Assembly (NCBI GenBank): GCA_019748195.1
Contig: JAIEPW010000101.1
Coordinates: 1-60,671 of the forward strand
Length of the DNA stretch: 60,671 nucleotides
Reading direction: 5' to 3'
From: Bryobacteraceae bacterium
GTDB lineage: Bacteria > Acidobacteriota > Terriglobia > Bryobacterales > Bryobacteraceae
Shown here: positions 16,406-25,133 of the stretch, one piece after another
Layout of the letters: the number at the start of each line of letters is the position of its first letter
Numbering within the stretch: position 1 is the first letter of the stretch
The notes under the pieces: model-generated
What the model saw: the letters and a program-made list of their open reading frames with translations, nothing else
Databases searched by the model: none
Told to the model about the DNA's origin: nothing
Program-made: the position numbers and the translations under genes

Positions 16406-17377
16406 ATGGTTCACACCGCCACCGGACCGGTCGCGCCCGAGGAGTTGGGTCCCACGCTGATGCACGAGCACATTTTCATTCTGAATCCGGAGATTCACAT
16501 CAACTATCCGGACGCGTGGGGCGATGAGGAGCAGCGGATTGAGGAGGCGGCGGACCGGCTGAACGAGCTGTATGCTCGCGGCATCCGCACGGTTGTGGAT
16601 CTGACCGCGATCGGGCTGGGGCGCGACGTATCGCGCATCGCGAAGGTGGCGCGGCGGACGCCGCTGCGCGTCGTGGTGGCGGCGGGGATTTATACGTACG
16701 CCGATTTGCCGTTCGCCTTCCAGATGCGCGGTCCCGGCACGGCGCTGGGGGGCGAGGAATTCCTGGTGGACCTGTTTCTGCGCGACATCCGCGACGGCAT
16801 CGCCGAAACGGGAGTTCATGCCGGAATCCTGAAGTGCGCCACGGACAAACAGGGGCTGACCAGGGATGTCGAACGCGTGCTGCGGGCGGTGGCGAAGGCG
16901 CACCGCGCCTCCGGAGTGCCGATCTCCACGCACACTCATGCGCGGTCCCGCCGAGGGCTGGATCAGCAACGGATCTTCCGGGAGGAAGGCGTCGACCTTG
17001 GGCGCGTGGTGATCGGGCATTCGGGCGACACGACCGACTTCGACTATCTGGAGGAACTGATCCGCAACGGTTCGTACCTGGGCATGGACCGCTTCGGCAT
17101 CGGCACGATTCTGAAATTCGAGGACCGCGTGCGCGTGGTGGCGGAGATGTGCCGCCGGGGGCATGCCCATCGAATGGTGCTGTCGCATGACGCGCATTGC
17201 TTCAATGACTGGCTGCCGGAGGACGAATGGCGGAAATTGCTGCCGGACTGGAATTACCTGCACATCCACAACGACGTGCTTCCGGCGCTGCGGGCGAGCG
17301 GCGTGACCGAGGAGCAGATCGACACCATGCTGACGGCGAATCCGCGGCGGATCTTCGCGAATTGCGAACCGTACTAG
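16406..17377 (+). CDS. Phosphotriesterase-family metal-dependent hydrolase
   Basis: 323 residues with the TIM-barrel binuclear metal site of the phosphotriesterase family. His20 and His22 are in MHEH, the bridging carboxylatable lysine Lys143 in GILKCATD, His176 in ISTHTH, His205 in IGHSGD and Asp262 in SHDAH. Family members include phosphotriesterases, lactonases of the quorum-quenching PLL type, and carboxylic-ester or lactam hydrolases of unknown natural role. The substrate cannot be assigned from sequence by eye. The protein is cytoplasmic (no signal). Its stop overlaps the stop of the convergent response-regulator gene in a shared CTAG. An AATACT sits 5 nt before the ATG and no ribosome-binding site is visible. 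Confidence 0.92.
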   Translation: MVHTATGPVAPEELGPTLMHEHIFILNPEIHINYPDAWGDEEQRIEEAADRLNELYARGIRTVVDLTAIGLGRDVSRIAKVARRTPLRVVVAAGIYTYADLPFAFQMRGPGTALGGEEFLVDLFLRDIRDGIAETGVHAGILKCATDKQGLTRDVERVLRAVAKAHRASGVPISTHTHARSRRGLDQQRIFREEGVDLGRVVIGHSGDTTDFDYLEELIRNGSYLGMDRFGIGTILKFEDRVRVVAEMCRRGHAHRMVLSHDAHCFNDWLPEDEWRKLLPDWNYLHIHNDVLPALRASGVTEEQIDTMLTANPRRIFANCEPY

Positions 17378-18816
17378 CCGGCGACGCGGCGCTTGATCTC
17401 GATGTTCAGGCGCTTGATCTTCTGGTTCAGCGTGGATAGCGGAATGCGCAGCGCCTGCGCGGCTTCCGTCTGGCTCCAGTTGGACCGCTCCAGTTGCTCG
17501 AGAATCGTGCGGCGCTCGAAGTCCGCGACCACTTCGAACAGGGACGCGTCGGCGGGAAGCTGCCCGGTCTCGTCGCGGCGGATGGCCATGCCGCTCGAAT
17601 GCAGCAGGTGCTCGGGAAGCACTTCCGCGCCCACGGTGTCATGGGAGGCGAGAACGACGGCCCGTTCCACCGCGTTCTCCAGTTCGCGGACATTGCCCGG
17701 CCACTGATGATCCATCAGGATCTGCATCGCCTCCGGATCGAACTTCAGGCGGCCGACGAACTTCTTGTTCTCCTGCGTGTACTTCTGGAAGAAGTGCTCG
17801 ATCAGGAGCGGAATATCCTCCTTGCGGTCGCGCAGCGGCGGCAGCGCGATGTTGATGACGTTCAGCCGGTAATACAGGTCCTCGCGAAACTTGCCCTCGT
17901 CCACCAGTTTCTTGAGATCGGCGTTGGTGGCGGCGATGATGCGGACATCCACTCGGACCGGATCGTTGGCGCCCACCGGGATAAATTCGCGCTCCTGAAT
18001 CACCCGCAGCAGCTTGGCCTGGGTCTCGGCGGAAATGGTGCCGATTTCATCGAAGAAGATGGTGCCGCGATCGGCAACTTCGAAATATCCCTTGCGGGAA
18101 GCCACGGCCGAGGTGAAGGCGCCCTTCACGTGCCCGAACAGCGTCGATTCGATGAGGTCGGGAGGGACGGAGCCGGTGTTGAACGGAACGAAGGGCTGGT
18201 CCGCGCGCGAGGAATAGGCGTGGATCGCGTTGGCGATCAGCTCCTTGCCGGTTCCGGTTTCGCCGTTGATCAGAACCGTGGCGCGGCTGGGCGCCACCTG
18301 CGTCACCAGGTCGAAGATGCGCAGCATGCGGTCGCTCTTGCCCACGATGTTGGGAAAGCTGTAGCGCTGTTTCAGCGCCCGCTTCAACTGCACGTTCTCG
18401 CGTTCCAGGCGGCGCTTGGCGATCACGCGCTCGATTTCGCGCAGCAGCTTCTCGTTGTCCCAGGGCTTGGAAAAGTAGTCGGTGGCGCCGTGCTTCAGCG
18501 CATCCACCGCGACATCGATGGAGCCGTAGGCGGTAATGAGGAAGATGGGTGTTTCGGTGTCCCGCGCGCGCACATCTTCCAGCACGTCCATTCCGCTGCG
18601 GTCGGGCATCATCAGGTCCAGCAGAACGAGGTCATAGGCGTTGCGCGCCAGGCGATCGAGCCCCTCGGTCGCGTTCGGCGCCAGGTCCACCAGGTAGCCC
18701 TCGAGATCGAGCAGCGTTTCCAGGCTCTCCCGAATGTCCGATTCATCGTCGATTACGAGAATCCTGCCGCGCGTCGAAGAGGGGATGATGCCTTCGGGAT
18801 GGAGTCGATCGGACAT
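17374..18816 (-). CDS. NtrC-family sigma-54-dependent response regulator
   Basis: 480 residues. The receiver domain (~17-135) has phospho-acceptor Asp67 in LVLLDLMMPD and Lys117 in YFSKPWD. The AAA+ sigma-54 activator domain (~155-390) has Walker A GETGTGKE at 185-192 and Walker B TIFFDEIG at 252-259. The sigma-54-contacting loop reads GAFTSA at 232-237 instead of GAFTGA. A Fis-type helix-turn-helix lies at the end (WSQTEAAQALRIPLSTLNQK). The frame is open far upstream of 18816, but family similarity begins just after this ATG, which lies 38 nt beyond the kinase stop. It pairs with the adjacent histidine kinase and presumably activates sigma-54 promoters, possibly its own. Confidence 0.94.
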   Translation of the reverse strand: MSDRLHPEGIIPSSTRGRILVIDDESDIRESLETLLDLEGYLVDLAPNATEGLDRLARNAYDLVLLDLMMPDRSGMDVLEDVRARDTETPIFLITAYGSIDVAVDALKHGATDYFSKPWDNEKLLREIERVIAKRRLERENVQLKRALKQRYSFPNIVGKSDRMLRIFDLVTQVAPSRATVLINGETGTGKELIANAIHAYSSRADQPFVPFNTGSVPPDLIESTLFGHVKGAFTSAVASRKGYFEVADRGTIFFDEIGTISAETQAKLLRVIQEREFIPVGANDPVRVDVRIIAATNADLKKLVDEGKFREDLYYRLNVINIALPPLRDRKEDIPLLIEHFFQKYTQENKKFVGRLKFDPEAMQILMDHQWPGNVRELENAVERAVVLASHDTVGAEVLPEHLLHSSGMAIRRDETGQLPADASLFEVVADFERRTILEQLERSNWSQTEAAQALRIPLSTLNQKIKRLNIEIKRRVAG

Positions 18817-18854
18817 TTCGGATTTTGCGGCCGGACCTTCCTGGCCGTCTTTCT

Positions 18855-21806
18855 TTAGCTTAAACGGTTTGCCGCCGGCGCGGCCCTTTCGGGCGATTCC
18901 GCGGGCGCGGCGATCACTTCCGCGGGCTGCGAGTGGCCGCCGTTCACCGCGACGGCGGCGGGCGCGGCGGCCCACGGCGCCGCGGAACGCGAAAGCGGGA
19001 ACTCGATGCGGAACGTGGCGCCGCGTCCGGGCTCGCTTTCCACTTCGATATCGCCGCCGTGTTCCCGCACGATCCCGTAGGTGACCGACAATCCGAGCCC
19101 GGTGCCTTTCTTCGCGCCCTTGGTGGTGAAGAAGGGATCGAATACGCGAGCCAGGTTCTCCGGAGTGATCCCCACGCCGGTATCGATCATTTCCACCTTG
19201 GCGCTGCCGTTCTCGGTCCAACTGCGCACTCTCAAGCGGCCCCCGCCCTCCATGGCGTCGCGAGCGTTCAGCACCAGATTCAGGAACACCTGCTGCAGCT
19301 TGCCTGCATTGCCCTTCAGCGCGGGGAGCTGGCCGTCCAGGTCCTGCTCCACCTGAATGCGCGCGTTTTGCAACTGGTGATCCACCAGGCTCAGCGTTTC
19401 GCGGATCACCTTGTTCAGGTCGACCTCGGCGAACTCGGTGGGCGAGGTGCGCGAGAAGTTCAACAGCGAATTGACGATTTCGCTGGCGCGGAAAGTCTGG
19501 CGCGCGATCTTGTCCAGCAGCTTCGATTTCTGGTCGTCGCCCGAGACCTGCTTGGCCAGCATCTGCGCGTAGGTGGAAATCACGGCCAGAGGCGTATTCA
19601 CTTCATGGGCGACGCCCGCGGCCAGCAATCCGATGGAGCTGAGCTTGTCGGCTTGCAGCAGGCGCCGCTCCAATTCCGCGCGGTCGGTGACGTCGTCGAA
19701 GATAATCAGCCGCCCGATCTGCGCGCCGTCCTTGGAAACCAGCGGCGCCACGGCGATATTCACTGTCGCCTCCTCGGGCTGCCGCAGCACGTGCTTGTAG
19801 ATGTTGTAGACGCCGCTGCCGCCGCGCACGCTGTCGAACTTGTCCATCAGGTCCGCCGGGAACAGGTCATGCAGGCGGCGTCCGATCGCCGCTTCCCGCG
19901 GTATGCCGCTCAGCCGCTCGATCTGGTTGTTCCAGCTCTCCACGCGGTCGTCCAGGTCGGCCGCGAGAATGCCGACGCTGATCGATTCCACGATGTTCTC
20001 GCTGAACTCCTTCAGGCGCTCGAACTGCGCGGCCTTCTGGCTCAGCGAACGGTACAGGATCGCGTTGTCGATGGCGATGCCGACATAGCCTGAGAGCGTC
20101 ACCAAAAGCTCGACGTCGTCGCTCGACAGGAAGTCGCCGTCGTCGGTGCGGCTGACTCCGAGATACGCGATCGTCCGCCCGCGAACCGAACAGGGAAGGT
20201 AGTAGGTCAACTCCAGCGCGGCGATGCTGGACCGTACCGCCGGGGTCCAATCGTTGGAAGTCACATCCAGCGGATTGCGGGTGCGCTCGAAGAACAGATA
20301 AGGCCCGTGCGGGTTCGCCGTCAGGAAGCTCAAATCCAGCCCATAGGGAACGTCCGCCACGCGCCCGTTGCGCCCGTGCACCAGGTGCAGGCGGAAGGCG
20401 TTGGCGTTCTCATCCAGCAGGAATACGGCGACGTTGCGGATGGAAAGGGTGTGGATCAGCCGGTCGGTGACGCTGGCCAGCATTTGATCCAGGTCGGTTT
20501 GCGCCGCCAGTTCCCGTCCGAACTCGATGAGCGTCAGCCGGTAGTCGTAGCGGCCTTTGTAGAAGTAGTAGCGGTCCAGTTGCTCCTGCAGCCAGCGGCG
20601 GATGGGCTGAAAGACGAAGGTCGCGATGAGCAGCATGGCCACCAGGGCGGTGGCGCTCACCTCGCCGGTGCGGCTCATGGCCACCAGCAGCGCGAAGAAG
20701 ATGGCCAGCACGCTCAGCGTCGCGAGCGTGTAGACATAGCCCTGCTGGAAGATGATGTCGACGTCCATCAGGCGGTAGCGCAGAATCGCGTACGCCCACG
20801 TGATCGGGATCAGCGAAAGCGACAGCACCGCGAGCTTCATCGCCGGGGTGGGCACCGCGCCGGCGATGTAGGGAATCACGTAGAGGAAGGTGAACGGAAG
20901 AACGCCTACCAGCGCTCCGTTGCGCAGCCAGGTGAGCTGGCGCCGCACGATCGGGTCCTCGGCGCGCATCATCGAATGCGACAACACCGCCGCGCCGGCC
21001 AGGTATAGCGCGGCCAGATGTCCCAGCCATACGCGATCCAGCAGCCAGCGGACCTCGATCAGCGGGGCCGAGGCGCGCAGCGTTCCCGTGGCGAAGCCAG
21101 CGTAGGCGCCGATCAGCACCAGAGCAGGCAGGTACAGGCCGAAGGCCGCCCCACGCCGCCGCATCGCCTTCGGAATCTCGGAGAAGGACAAGGCGAAGTG
21201 CAGGAACAGCGCCGGCGCCAGCGATCCCGCCACCACGTTGCCCCAGTAAATCACCTTGTCGAAGTTGTTCAGCTTGCCCGTGTAGTGGAACGTCGAAAGA
21301 ACGAACGAGGCCAGGCACAGAAGGTAGAAGTGCAGCGCCTTGCGGGCGCTGCCGCGGCGGAAATAGACGAACAGCCCGATGGCGATGTAGACGGCGCCGA
21401 CCGCGTACTGCGCCCATAGCGACAGATCCGGCTCGCCCTCGCTCAGAATTACGTTGGCGTCGAGCTCGGTCTTGCCCCGGCCCAGGTGATACTTGGCCGT
21501 CTTCCAGGACCCCAGGCGGGAGAAGATCTCGATGGCTTGCGCGGCGGTTTCCACCGGCCGGCCTTCGATCGCCAGCAGACGGTCGCCTTCGCGGATGCCG
21601 GCCTTTTCGGCGGGGCTTCCGGGAGCGACGTAGCGCGCCACCGGGTAGGCGGCCCCGGAATCCTCGACATGATCCGCCCAGGTGACGCCGTCGTCCGGCT
21701 GGCGGTAGCGATTTTGCTGCTGCAGGTTCAGCGCGGCCGAAACAACCGCGGCTGCCGTCACGATGACAAGCAGTGCGCCAATCAGTTGTTCCCGAAGCTC
21801 GCGCAC
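18855..21806 (-). CDS. PDZ / multi-TM / GAF / PAS sensor histidine kinase
   Basis: 983 residues. An N-terminal TM helix (~8-26) is followed by an extracytoplasmic PDZ-like domain (~50-125, GSPAEKAGIREGDRLLAIEGRPV). Then come eight or so TM helices (~130-402), a GAF domain (~430-585), a PAS domain (~600-705), HisKA with His734 in AGVAHEVNTPL, and HATPase with N-box Asn843/Asn847, DTGVG at 875-879 and GTGLGL at 901-906. An Ala/Pro-rich tail of about 45 residues ends the protein. It should autophosphorylate and pass phosphate to the NtrC-type regulator encoded 38 nt downstream. The start is GTG with GGAAG about 4 nt upstream. A sigma-54-like promoter lies about 90 nt upstream. Confidence 0.94.
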   Translation of the reverse strand: MRELREQLIGALLVIVTAAAVVSAALNLQQQNRYRQPDDGVTWADHVEDSGAAYPVARYVAPGSPAEKAGIREGDRLLAIEGRPVETAAQAIEIFSRLGSWKTAKYHLGRGKTELDANVILSEGEPDLSLWAQYAVGAVYIAIGLFVYFRRGSARKALHFYLLCLASFVLSTFHYTGKLNNFDKVIYWGNVVAGSLAPALFLHFALSFSEIPKAMRRRGAAFGLYLPALVLIGAYAGFATGTLRASAPLIEVRWLLDRVWLGHLAALYLAGAAVLSHSMMRAEDPIVRRQLTWLRNGALVGVLPFTFLYVIPYIAGAVPTPAMKLAVLSLSLIPITWAYAILRYRLMDVDIIFQQGYVYTLATLSVLAIFFALLVAMSRTGEVSATALVAMLLIATFVFQPIRRWLQEQLDRYYFYKGRYDYRLTLIEFGRELAAQTDLDQMLASVTDRLIHTLSIRNVAVFLLDENANAFRLHLVHGRNGRVADVPYGLDLSFLTANPHGPYLFFERTRNPLDVTSNDWTPAVRSSIAALELTYYLPCSVRGRTIAYLGVSRTDDGDFLSSDDVELLVTLSGYVGIAIDNAILYRSLSQKAAQFERLKEFSENIVESISVGILAADLDDRVESWNNQIERLSGIPREAAIGRRLHDLFPADLMDKFDSVRGGSGVYNIYKHVLRQPEEATVNIAVAPLVSKDGAQIGRLIIFDDVTDRAELERRLLQADKLSSIGLLAAGVAHEVNTPLAVISTYAQMLAKQVSGDDQKSKLLDKIARQTFRASEIVNSLLNFSRTSPTEFAEVDLNKVIRETLSLVDHQLQNARIQVEQDLDGQLPALKGNAGKLQQVFLNLVLNARDAMEGGGRLRVRSWTENGSAKVEMIDTGVGITPENLARVFDPFFTTKGAKKGTGLGLSVTYGIVREHGGDIEVESEPGRGATFRIEFPLSRSAAPWAAAPAAVAVNGGHSQPAEVIAAPAESPERAAPAANRLS

Positions 21807-21891
21807 GATCTTCCGCGATTCCCGCTAGAGCCAGCCGAACCTTCCCCCCGGCGTACGCTCTGCTGAGACACCTCTCCTTGGCCGCTAGTGT

Positions 21892-21907
21892 AGCAATTGC
21901 CGGTCCA
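21892..21907 (-). promoter_or_regulatory. Sigma-54-like (-24/-12) promoter upstream of the kinase-regulator operon
   Basis: The minus strand reads TGGACCGGCAATTGCT. Compared with the consensus TGGCACGrnnnTTGCw, the invariant GG and GC dinucleotides are present at correct spacing; only two positions differ (AC for CA). The -12 element is ~87 nt before the kinase GTG. Because the operon encodes an NtrC-type activator, autoregulation is plausible. No activator-binding palindrome was identified with confidence. Confidence 0.45.
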
Positions 21908-22039
21908 CCCCGCACAGGTTCGCTTTGTCCGCAATTTTACAACGGTTTAGGTCGGCAGGCAGGTCCCACGTCGAGCCCGGAATCCGAATTTGCGGATTCC
22001 CTCTCCACAGAAGTGTATCCGGTAGACTCAGTTGGACTT

Positions 22040-22091
22040 AAAAAAAACGGCGGGGTCCGTCTCCTCCGAGAACTAACGACCGGGCCCCGCC
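22040..22091 (-). terminator. Intrinsic terminator after the HAD/cytochrome operon
   Basis: An 11-bp GC-rich stem (22081-22091 pairing with 22049-22059, one G-U pair) is followed on the minus strand by a run of eight T (22047-22040). The loop of ~21 nt contains a further short GTC/GAC pairing. It lies ~110 nt beyond the HAD hydrolase stop and before the kinase promoter, so it separates the two minus-strand operons. It is the clearest intrinsic terminator in the window. Confidence 0.85.
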
Positions 22092-22136
22092 AACTTGGCT
22101 TACGAGAGAGAAAGGAGTGTCTTCTTAGTACTATCA

Positions 22137-22158
22137 GGACCTACAGTACTATAGTTCC
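22137..22158. repeat. 22-bp imperfect dyad with AGTACT centre
   Basis: Nine of eleven base pairs of this 22-bp dyad are complementary around a central AGTACT. The octamer TAGTACTA also occurs at 22126-22133, and an 8-bp inverted repeat pairs 22140-22147 with 22188-22195. The surrounding 22092-22200 is visibly richer in A+T than the rest of the window. It lies in the 3' untranslated part of the HAD/cytochrome operon, upstream of the terminator. It could be an RNA structure or a binding site. Confidence 0.5.
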
Positions 22159-22203
22159 CGCAAAAATCCAAGCAGAAAATAAGGCGAACTGTAGGAGAAA
22201 GTA

Positions 22204-22809
22204 CTACCAGCGGACGCCGGCCGCCACCAAATCGCGCATCAGCTTGTCGGGACCCTCGAACAACTCCGCCTGAATCCCTGCGCGGCGCGCCCCTTCGACA
22301 AAAAGAGCCATATCGTCGGTAAAGAAGCACTCCTCCGGCAGACAGCCGGCGGCTTCCACGGCCTGGTGGTAAATCCTGGAGGAAGGTTTCGCCGCGCCTG
22401 CCCGATAGGAGAGGACCTGACGATGGAAGTGCCGCAGGATGGGATACTGCTGCTCGACGAAAGAGTAATGCAACTGGTTGGTGTTGGAGAGAAGCACCAG
22501 GCGGTACTTGCGCGACAAAGCCTCGACCAGCGTGTCCGGAATCAGCGTTCCGGGAAGGAAGATTTCGCTCCACATCTCACAGAACTCGTCGTATCCGGCA
22601 TTCAGTCCGATAACCTGGCACAACTGTTCGACGAATTCGCGAGATTCCATCTGGCCGGTTTCGAAGCGCCGGACCAGATCGGTGGCGCCGATGCGCCGCG
22701 GGATTTCGGCGGCGGGATAGGCGCAGCGCCCGGCGATGGCGCGATAGCCGCGCGAAAAGTCCAGCGGGACGAGAACTCCGCCGAGGTCGAAGATGATGCC
22801 GCGGATCAC
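22204..22809 (-). CDS. HAD-superfamily hydrolase
   Basis: 201 residues from the GTG start at 22809. Motif I is IIFDLGGVLV (nucleophile Asp in FDLGG; the usual second Asp two residues on is replaced by Gly, as in many haloacid-dehalogenase-like subfamily members). Motif II is VLLSNTN, motif III includes the lysine in GAAKPSSRIYH, and motif IV is CFFTDDM. The cap is small and helical. The family includes phosphatases and dehalogenases acting on small molecules; the substrate is unknown. The start is 5 nt after the cytochrome stop, so it is the last gene of that operon, followed by a terminator. The frame runs further upstream, but family similarity begins at the chosen GTG. Confidence 0.87.
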   Translation of the reverse strand: MIRGIIFDLGGVLVPLDFSRGYRAIAGRCAYPAAEIPRRIGATDLVRRFETGQMESREFVEQLCQVIGLNAGYDEFCEMWSEIFLPGTLIPDTLVEALSRKYRLVLLSNTNQLHYSFVEQQYPILRHFHRQVLSYRAGAAKPSSRIYHQAVEAAGCLPEECFFTDDMALFVEGARRAGIQAELFEGPDKLMRDLVAAGVRW

Positions 22810-22814
22810 GGAAT

Positions 22815-23864
22815 TCAGAGTGACGCGGCGCCGCAATCGCCTTTGAGCGAGGCGATCCATTGCTCCAGCAGGGCCAGACCCTCGCGGTGAACCACCGCGC
22901 GGCCCAGTTCCGGCATCATCACCTTCGGTTCATTCGACTTCATGCGGTGGATCAGGATCGATTGCTCGGGATGCCCGGGCAGGATGGAGAAGCGGAACGT
23001 ACCGGATCCTGGTCCGGTGGCCACCGGCGCCTTACAGGCGCCCAGCGTAACCGGGTTGGTTTCCGAGGCAGTCAGAAACAGCCCCGACGTGTTTGCCGGG
23101 CCTTGCGGGTTGTGGCAATGCGCGCAGTTGATATCCAGGTATGCGCGCGCCCTGTTGTCCAGCGGCCCGGTGGCCGGATCGTCCCATACCGCCGCCCGGG
23201 GCGCCGCTTCCGGCGCGGGAGCGCCCTTCAGGTATCCCACCTTCGACCAGCGCGTAAGCTGGTTCTCGGCGCCGTCGGCATATCCATAGCTCCGATTCAG
23301 GTGCATGGCCTTGGGCCCGATGGGTGACATGACCCGCGAGTTCTCATGACAACCCTTGCACTGGTTGGCGTTGGGGATCGCGTAATGGATCTTCATGCCG
23401 CGATGTTCGATTTCCACCGGACTGGCGGCGAGTTCCAGGGTCGCCTCGGTCTGCTCCTGGTTCCAGACGTAGGGAAGGCCCACCCATCCGGTCTTGGCAT
23501 TCACCAGCAGACGCGTTTCGATGCGACGTCCCCCGTAGGCGAAGGTCTTGGCAATCACCGTTCCCGCCGGAAATTCGAACACTCCGTCGTCCCGGTAGGT
23601 GGCCGAAGCACCGGCGGGCATCCACACGAAACGATGCTTGTCGGCATAGTCGGAGAACAGCGGGGTATTCAGGTCGTAAGGAATCACGTTCCGCGCCGGC
23701 TGCAGTTTGTCTTTGTCCCCGTGGAAGAGTCCCCACTCGGAAAGCCGTTTGGGGAATGGTTCCGCGACAAAGGTCCGGACCTCGCCGGGGCGGCGGGAGC
23801 AAGCGGACAAGGACACGATCAGCGCCAGGGCGGCTAAACCCAGCGCAGGGAATCTTAGCTGCAT
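22815..23864 (-). CDS. SO2930-family diheme c-type cytochrome lipoprotein
   Basis: 349 residues with a lipobox LSAC (Cys22). Two haem-binding motifs are seen, CKGCH at 169-173 and CAHCH at 247-251. Features such as IPYDLNTPLFSDYADKHRF and the C-terminal SILIHRMKSNEP identify the family first named from Shewanella SO_2930. The family is usually adjacent to an SO2929-type beta-helix protein, as here. Electron-transfer partner and function are not known. The ATG lies 5 nt after the upstream beta-helix gene stop, with GAGG 12 nt before it. The protein should be lipid-anchored and periplasmic-facing. Confidence 0.92.
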   Translation of the reverse strand: MQLRFPALGLAALALIVSLSACSRRPGEVRTFVAEPFPKRLSEWGLFHGDKDKLQPARNVIPYDLNTPLFSDYADKHRFVWMPAGASATYRDDGVFEFPAGTVIAKTFAYGGRRIETRLLVNAKTGWVGLPYVWNQEQTEATLELAASPVEIEHRGMKIHYAIPNANQCKGCHENSRVMSPIGPKAMHLNRSYGYADGAENQLTRWSKVGYLKGAPAPEAAPRAAVWDDPATGPLDNRARAYLDINCAHCHNPQGPANTSGLFLTASETNPVTLGACKAPVATGPGSGTFRFSILPGHPEQSILIHRMKSNEPKVMMPELGRAVVHREGLALLEQWIASLKGDCGAASL

Positions 23865-23869
23865 CCTTT

Positions 23870-25114
23870 CTATTTTCCTCCGCCGGCGGGCGCGGCGCCG
23901 GCCAGCGACAACCGCACGGGCTCGAGCGGGGGATGTTTGCAATCGTGCGCCTTCAGGTCCCGGCTGATTTTCTTCAGTCCGCCGCTGAAATCGTAGTTGG
24001 CGAAGGTGGCGTCCCCGTTGTTGGCGATGCAGATCTGCTTGTCGCCGGGAAGCGCGCCGGAGGCAGTCTTCACCTTGGGGTCCACCATGCCATCCCAGAT
24101 GATGGACGGAATCGGGAGGCCCAGCGCGGGTTCCAACGCCTTGATCTGCTTGTCGGGCTTAGCGCCCGATTTGCCCAGGCGGTTGTCGCGGATGGTGATG
24201 GTGTCGGGGTACGGATAATAGGCGGCATCCTTCAGCGGAATACCGTTGGACAGGAAGCTGACCACGGCGATGTTGAAGCTGTCGTGATTCGCGATATCGT
24301 TGTCGTACACGTCGGCGGCGCTGGTGGCGAGCACGATCAGTCCGCTGCCCGCCGGCAGGTTGCCGACGATGTGGCCCGGAGGTCCGAAGTTCGGCGTGTT
24401 GTTGTTCTCCAGCTTGTTCTTGTACACGCGGGAGTATTTGCCGCCCTGCACCGGAACGTTCGGCAGATTGAACACCAGCATGCCGGCGGTATTGTCCACG
24501 GCGACGTTCTCATACACGTCGGAGTAGGTGGAGTTCTCGATCTCGATGCCGGCAACGTTCCTTTCCGCCCGGTTCCGGCGCACCACGATGTGCGACGACT
24601 GGCCTACGTAGATCCCGGCGTCGCTGGAGCCGATGGCCACCGAATCCTCGATGAGCACGTTCTTGCAGCGCACCGGATACAGCCCATACGGTCCGTTGGT
24701 CGGCTTCGGACCTCCGGTCCATTCCGCTTTCACGCGGCGCATCACCACGCCGTCGGCGCCGTTCACCTTGATCCCGTCGCCCTTGGGATCCTGCACGGTC
24801 AGATCCTCGATGACGAAGTGATTGCCGGAGGCGAGAAAGCCGCTCGATCCGGTTTTCTGGCCTTTGAAGGAGAGAATGGTCTTGTCCATGCCCTGCCCGC
24901 GGACGGTGATGTTGTCGGCGGTGACGGAGAGCGTCGCGTCGAGTTCAAACCTGCCTTCCGGGAACGTGACGACGCTGCCCGGCTTGGCCGCAATGAGCGT
25001 TTCCTGCGCCCGCTTCTGAAAGTCCGGTCCCGCCGTGATGACGTTCGGATCCTGCCTGGCGCAGGACCCCAGAAAAAGAAGCAACGGCGCTGCCGCTAGT
25101 CGTCTCATGTCCAT
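23870..25114 (-). CDS. SO2929-family parallel beta-helix lipoprotein (copy 2)
   Basis: 414 residues with lipobox LGSC (Cys18). The mature protein is a right-handed parallel beta-helix: turns such as ITVRGQGMDKTILSF, HFVIEDLTVQDPKGDGI, VLIEDSVAIGSSDAGIYVGQ and HIVVRRNRAERNVAGIEI repeat at about 22-25 residues. It is closely similar throughout to the gene immediately upstream (tandem duplication). Such helices often bind or cleave polysaccharide, but no catalytic site can be named. It lies between its paralogue (19-nt gap) and the diheme cytochrome (5-nt gap). A second in-frame ATG two codons on has GGAG nine bases upstream and may be the true start. Confidence 0.92.
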   Translation of the reverse strand: MDMRRLAAAPLLLFLGSCARQDPNVITAGPDFQKRAQETLIAAKPGSVVTFPEGRFELDATLSVTADNITVRGQGMDKTILSFKGQKTGSSGFLASGNHFVIEDLTVQDPKGDGIKVNGADGVVMRRVKAEWTGGPKPTNGPYGLYPVRCKNVLIEDSVAIGSSDAGIYVGQSSHIVVRRNRAERNVAGIEIENSTYSDVYENVAVDNTAGMLVFNLPNVPVQGGKYSRVYKNKLENNNTPNFGPPGHIVGNLPAGSGLIVLATSAADVYDNDIANHDSFNIAVVSFLSNGIPLKDAAYYPYPDTITIRDNRLGKSGAKPDKQIKALEPALGLPIPSIIWDGMVDPKVKTASGALPGDKQICIANNGDATFANYDFSGGLKKISRDLKAHDCKHPPLEPVRLSLAGAAPAGGGK

Positions 25115-25133
25115 TGGCTCCGGCGAGGTTCGG

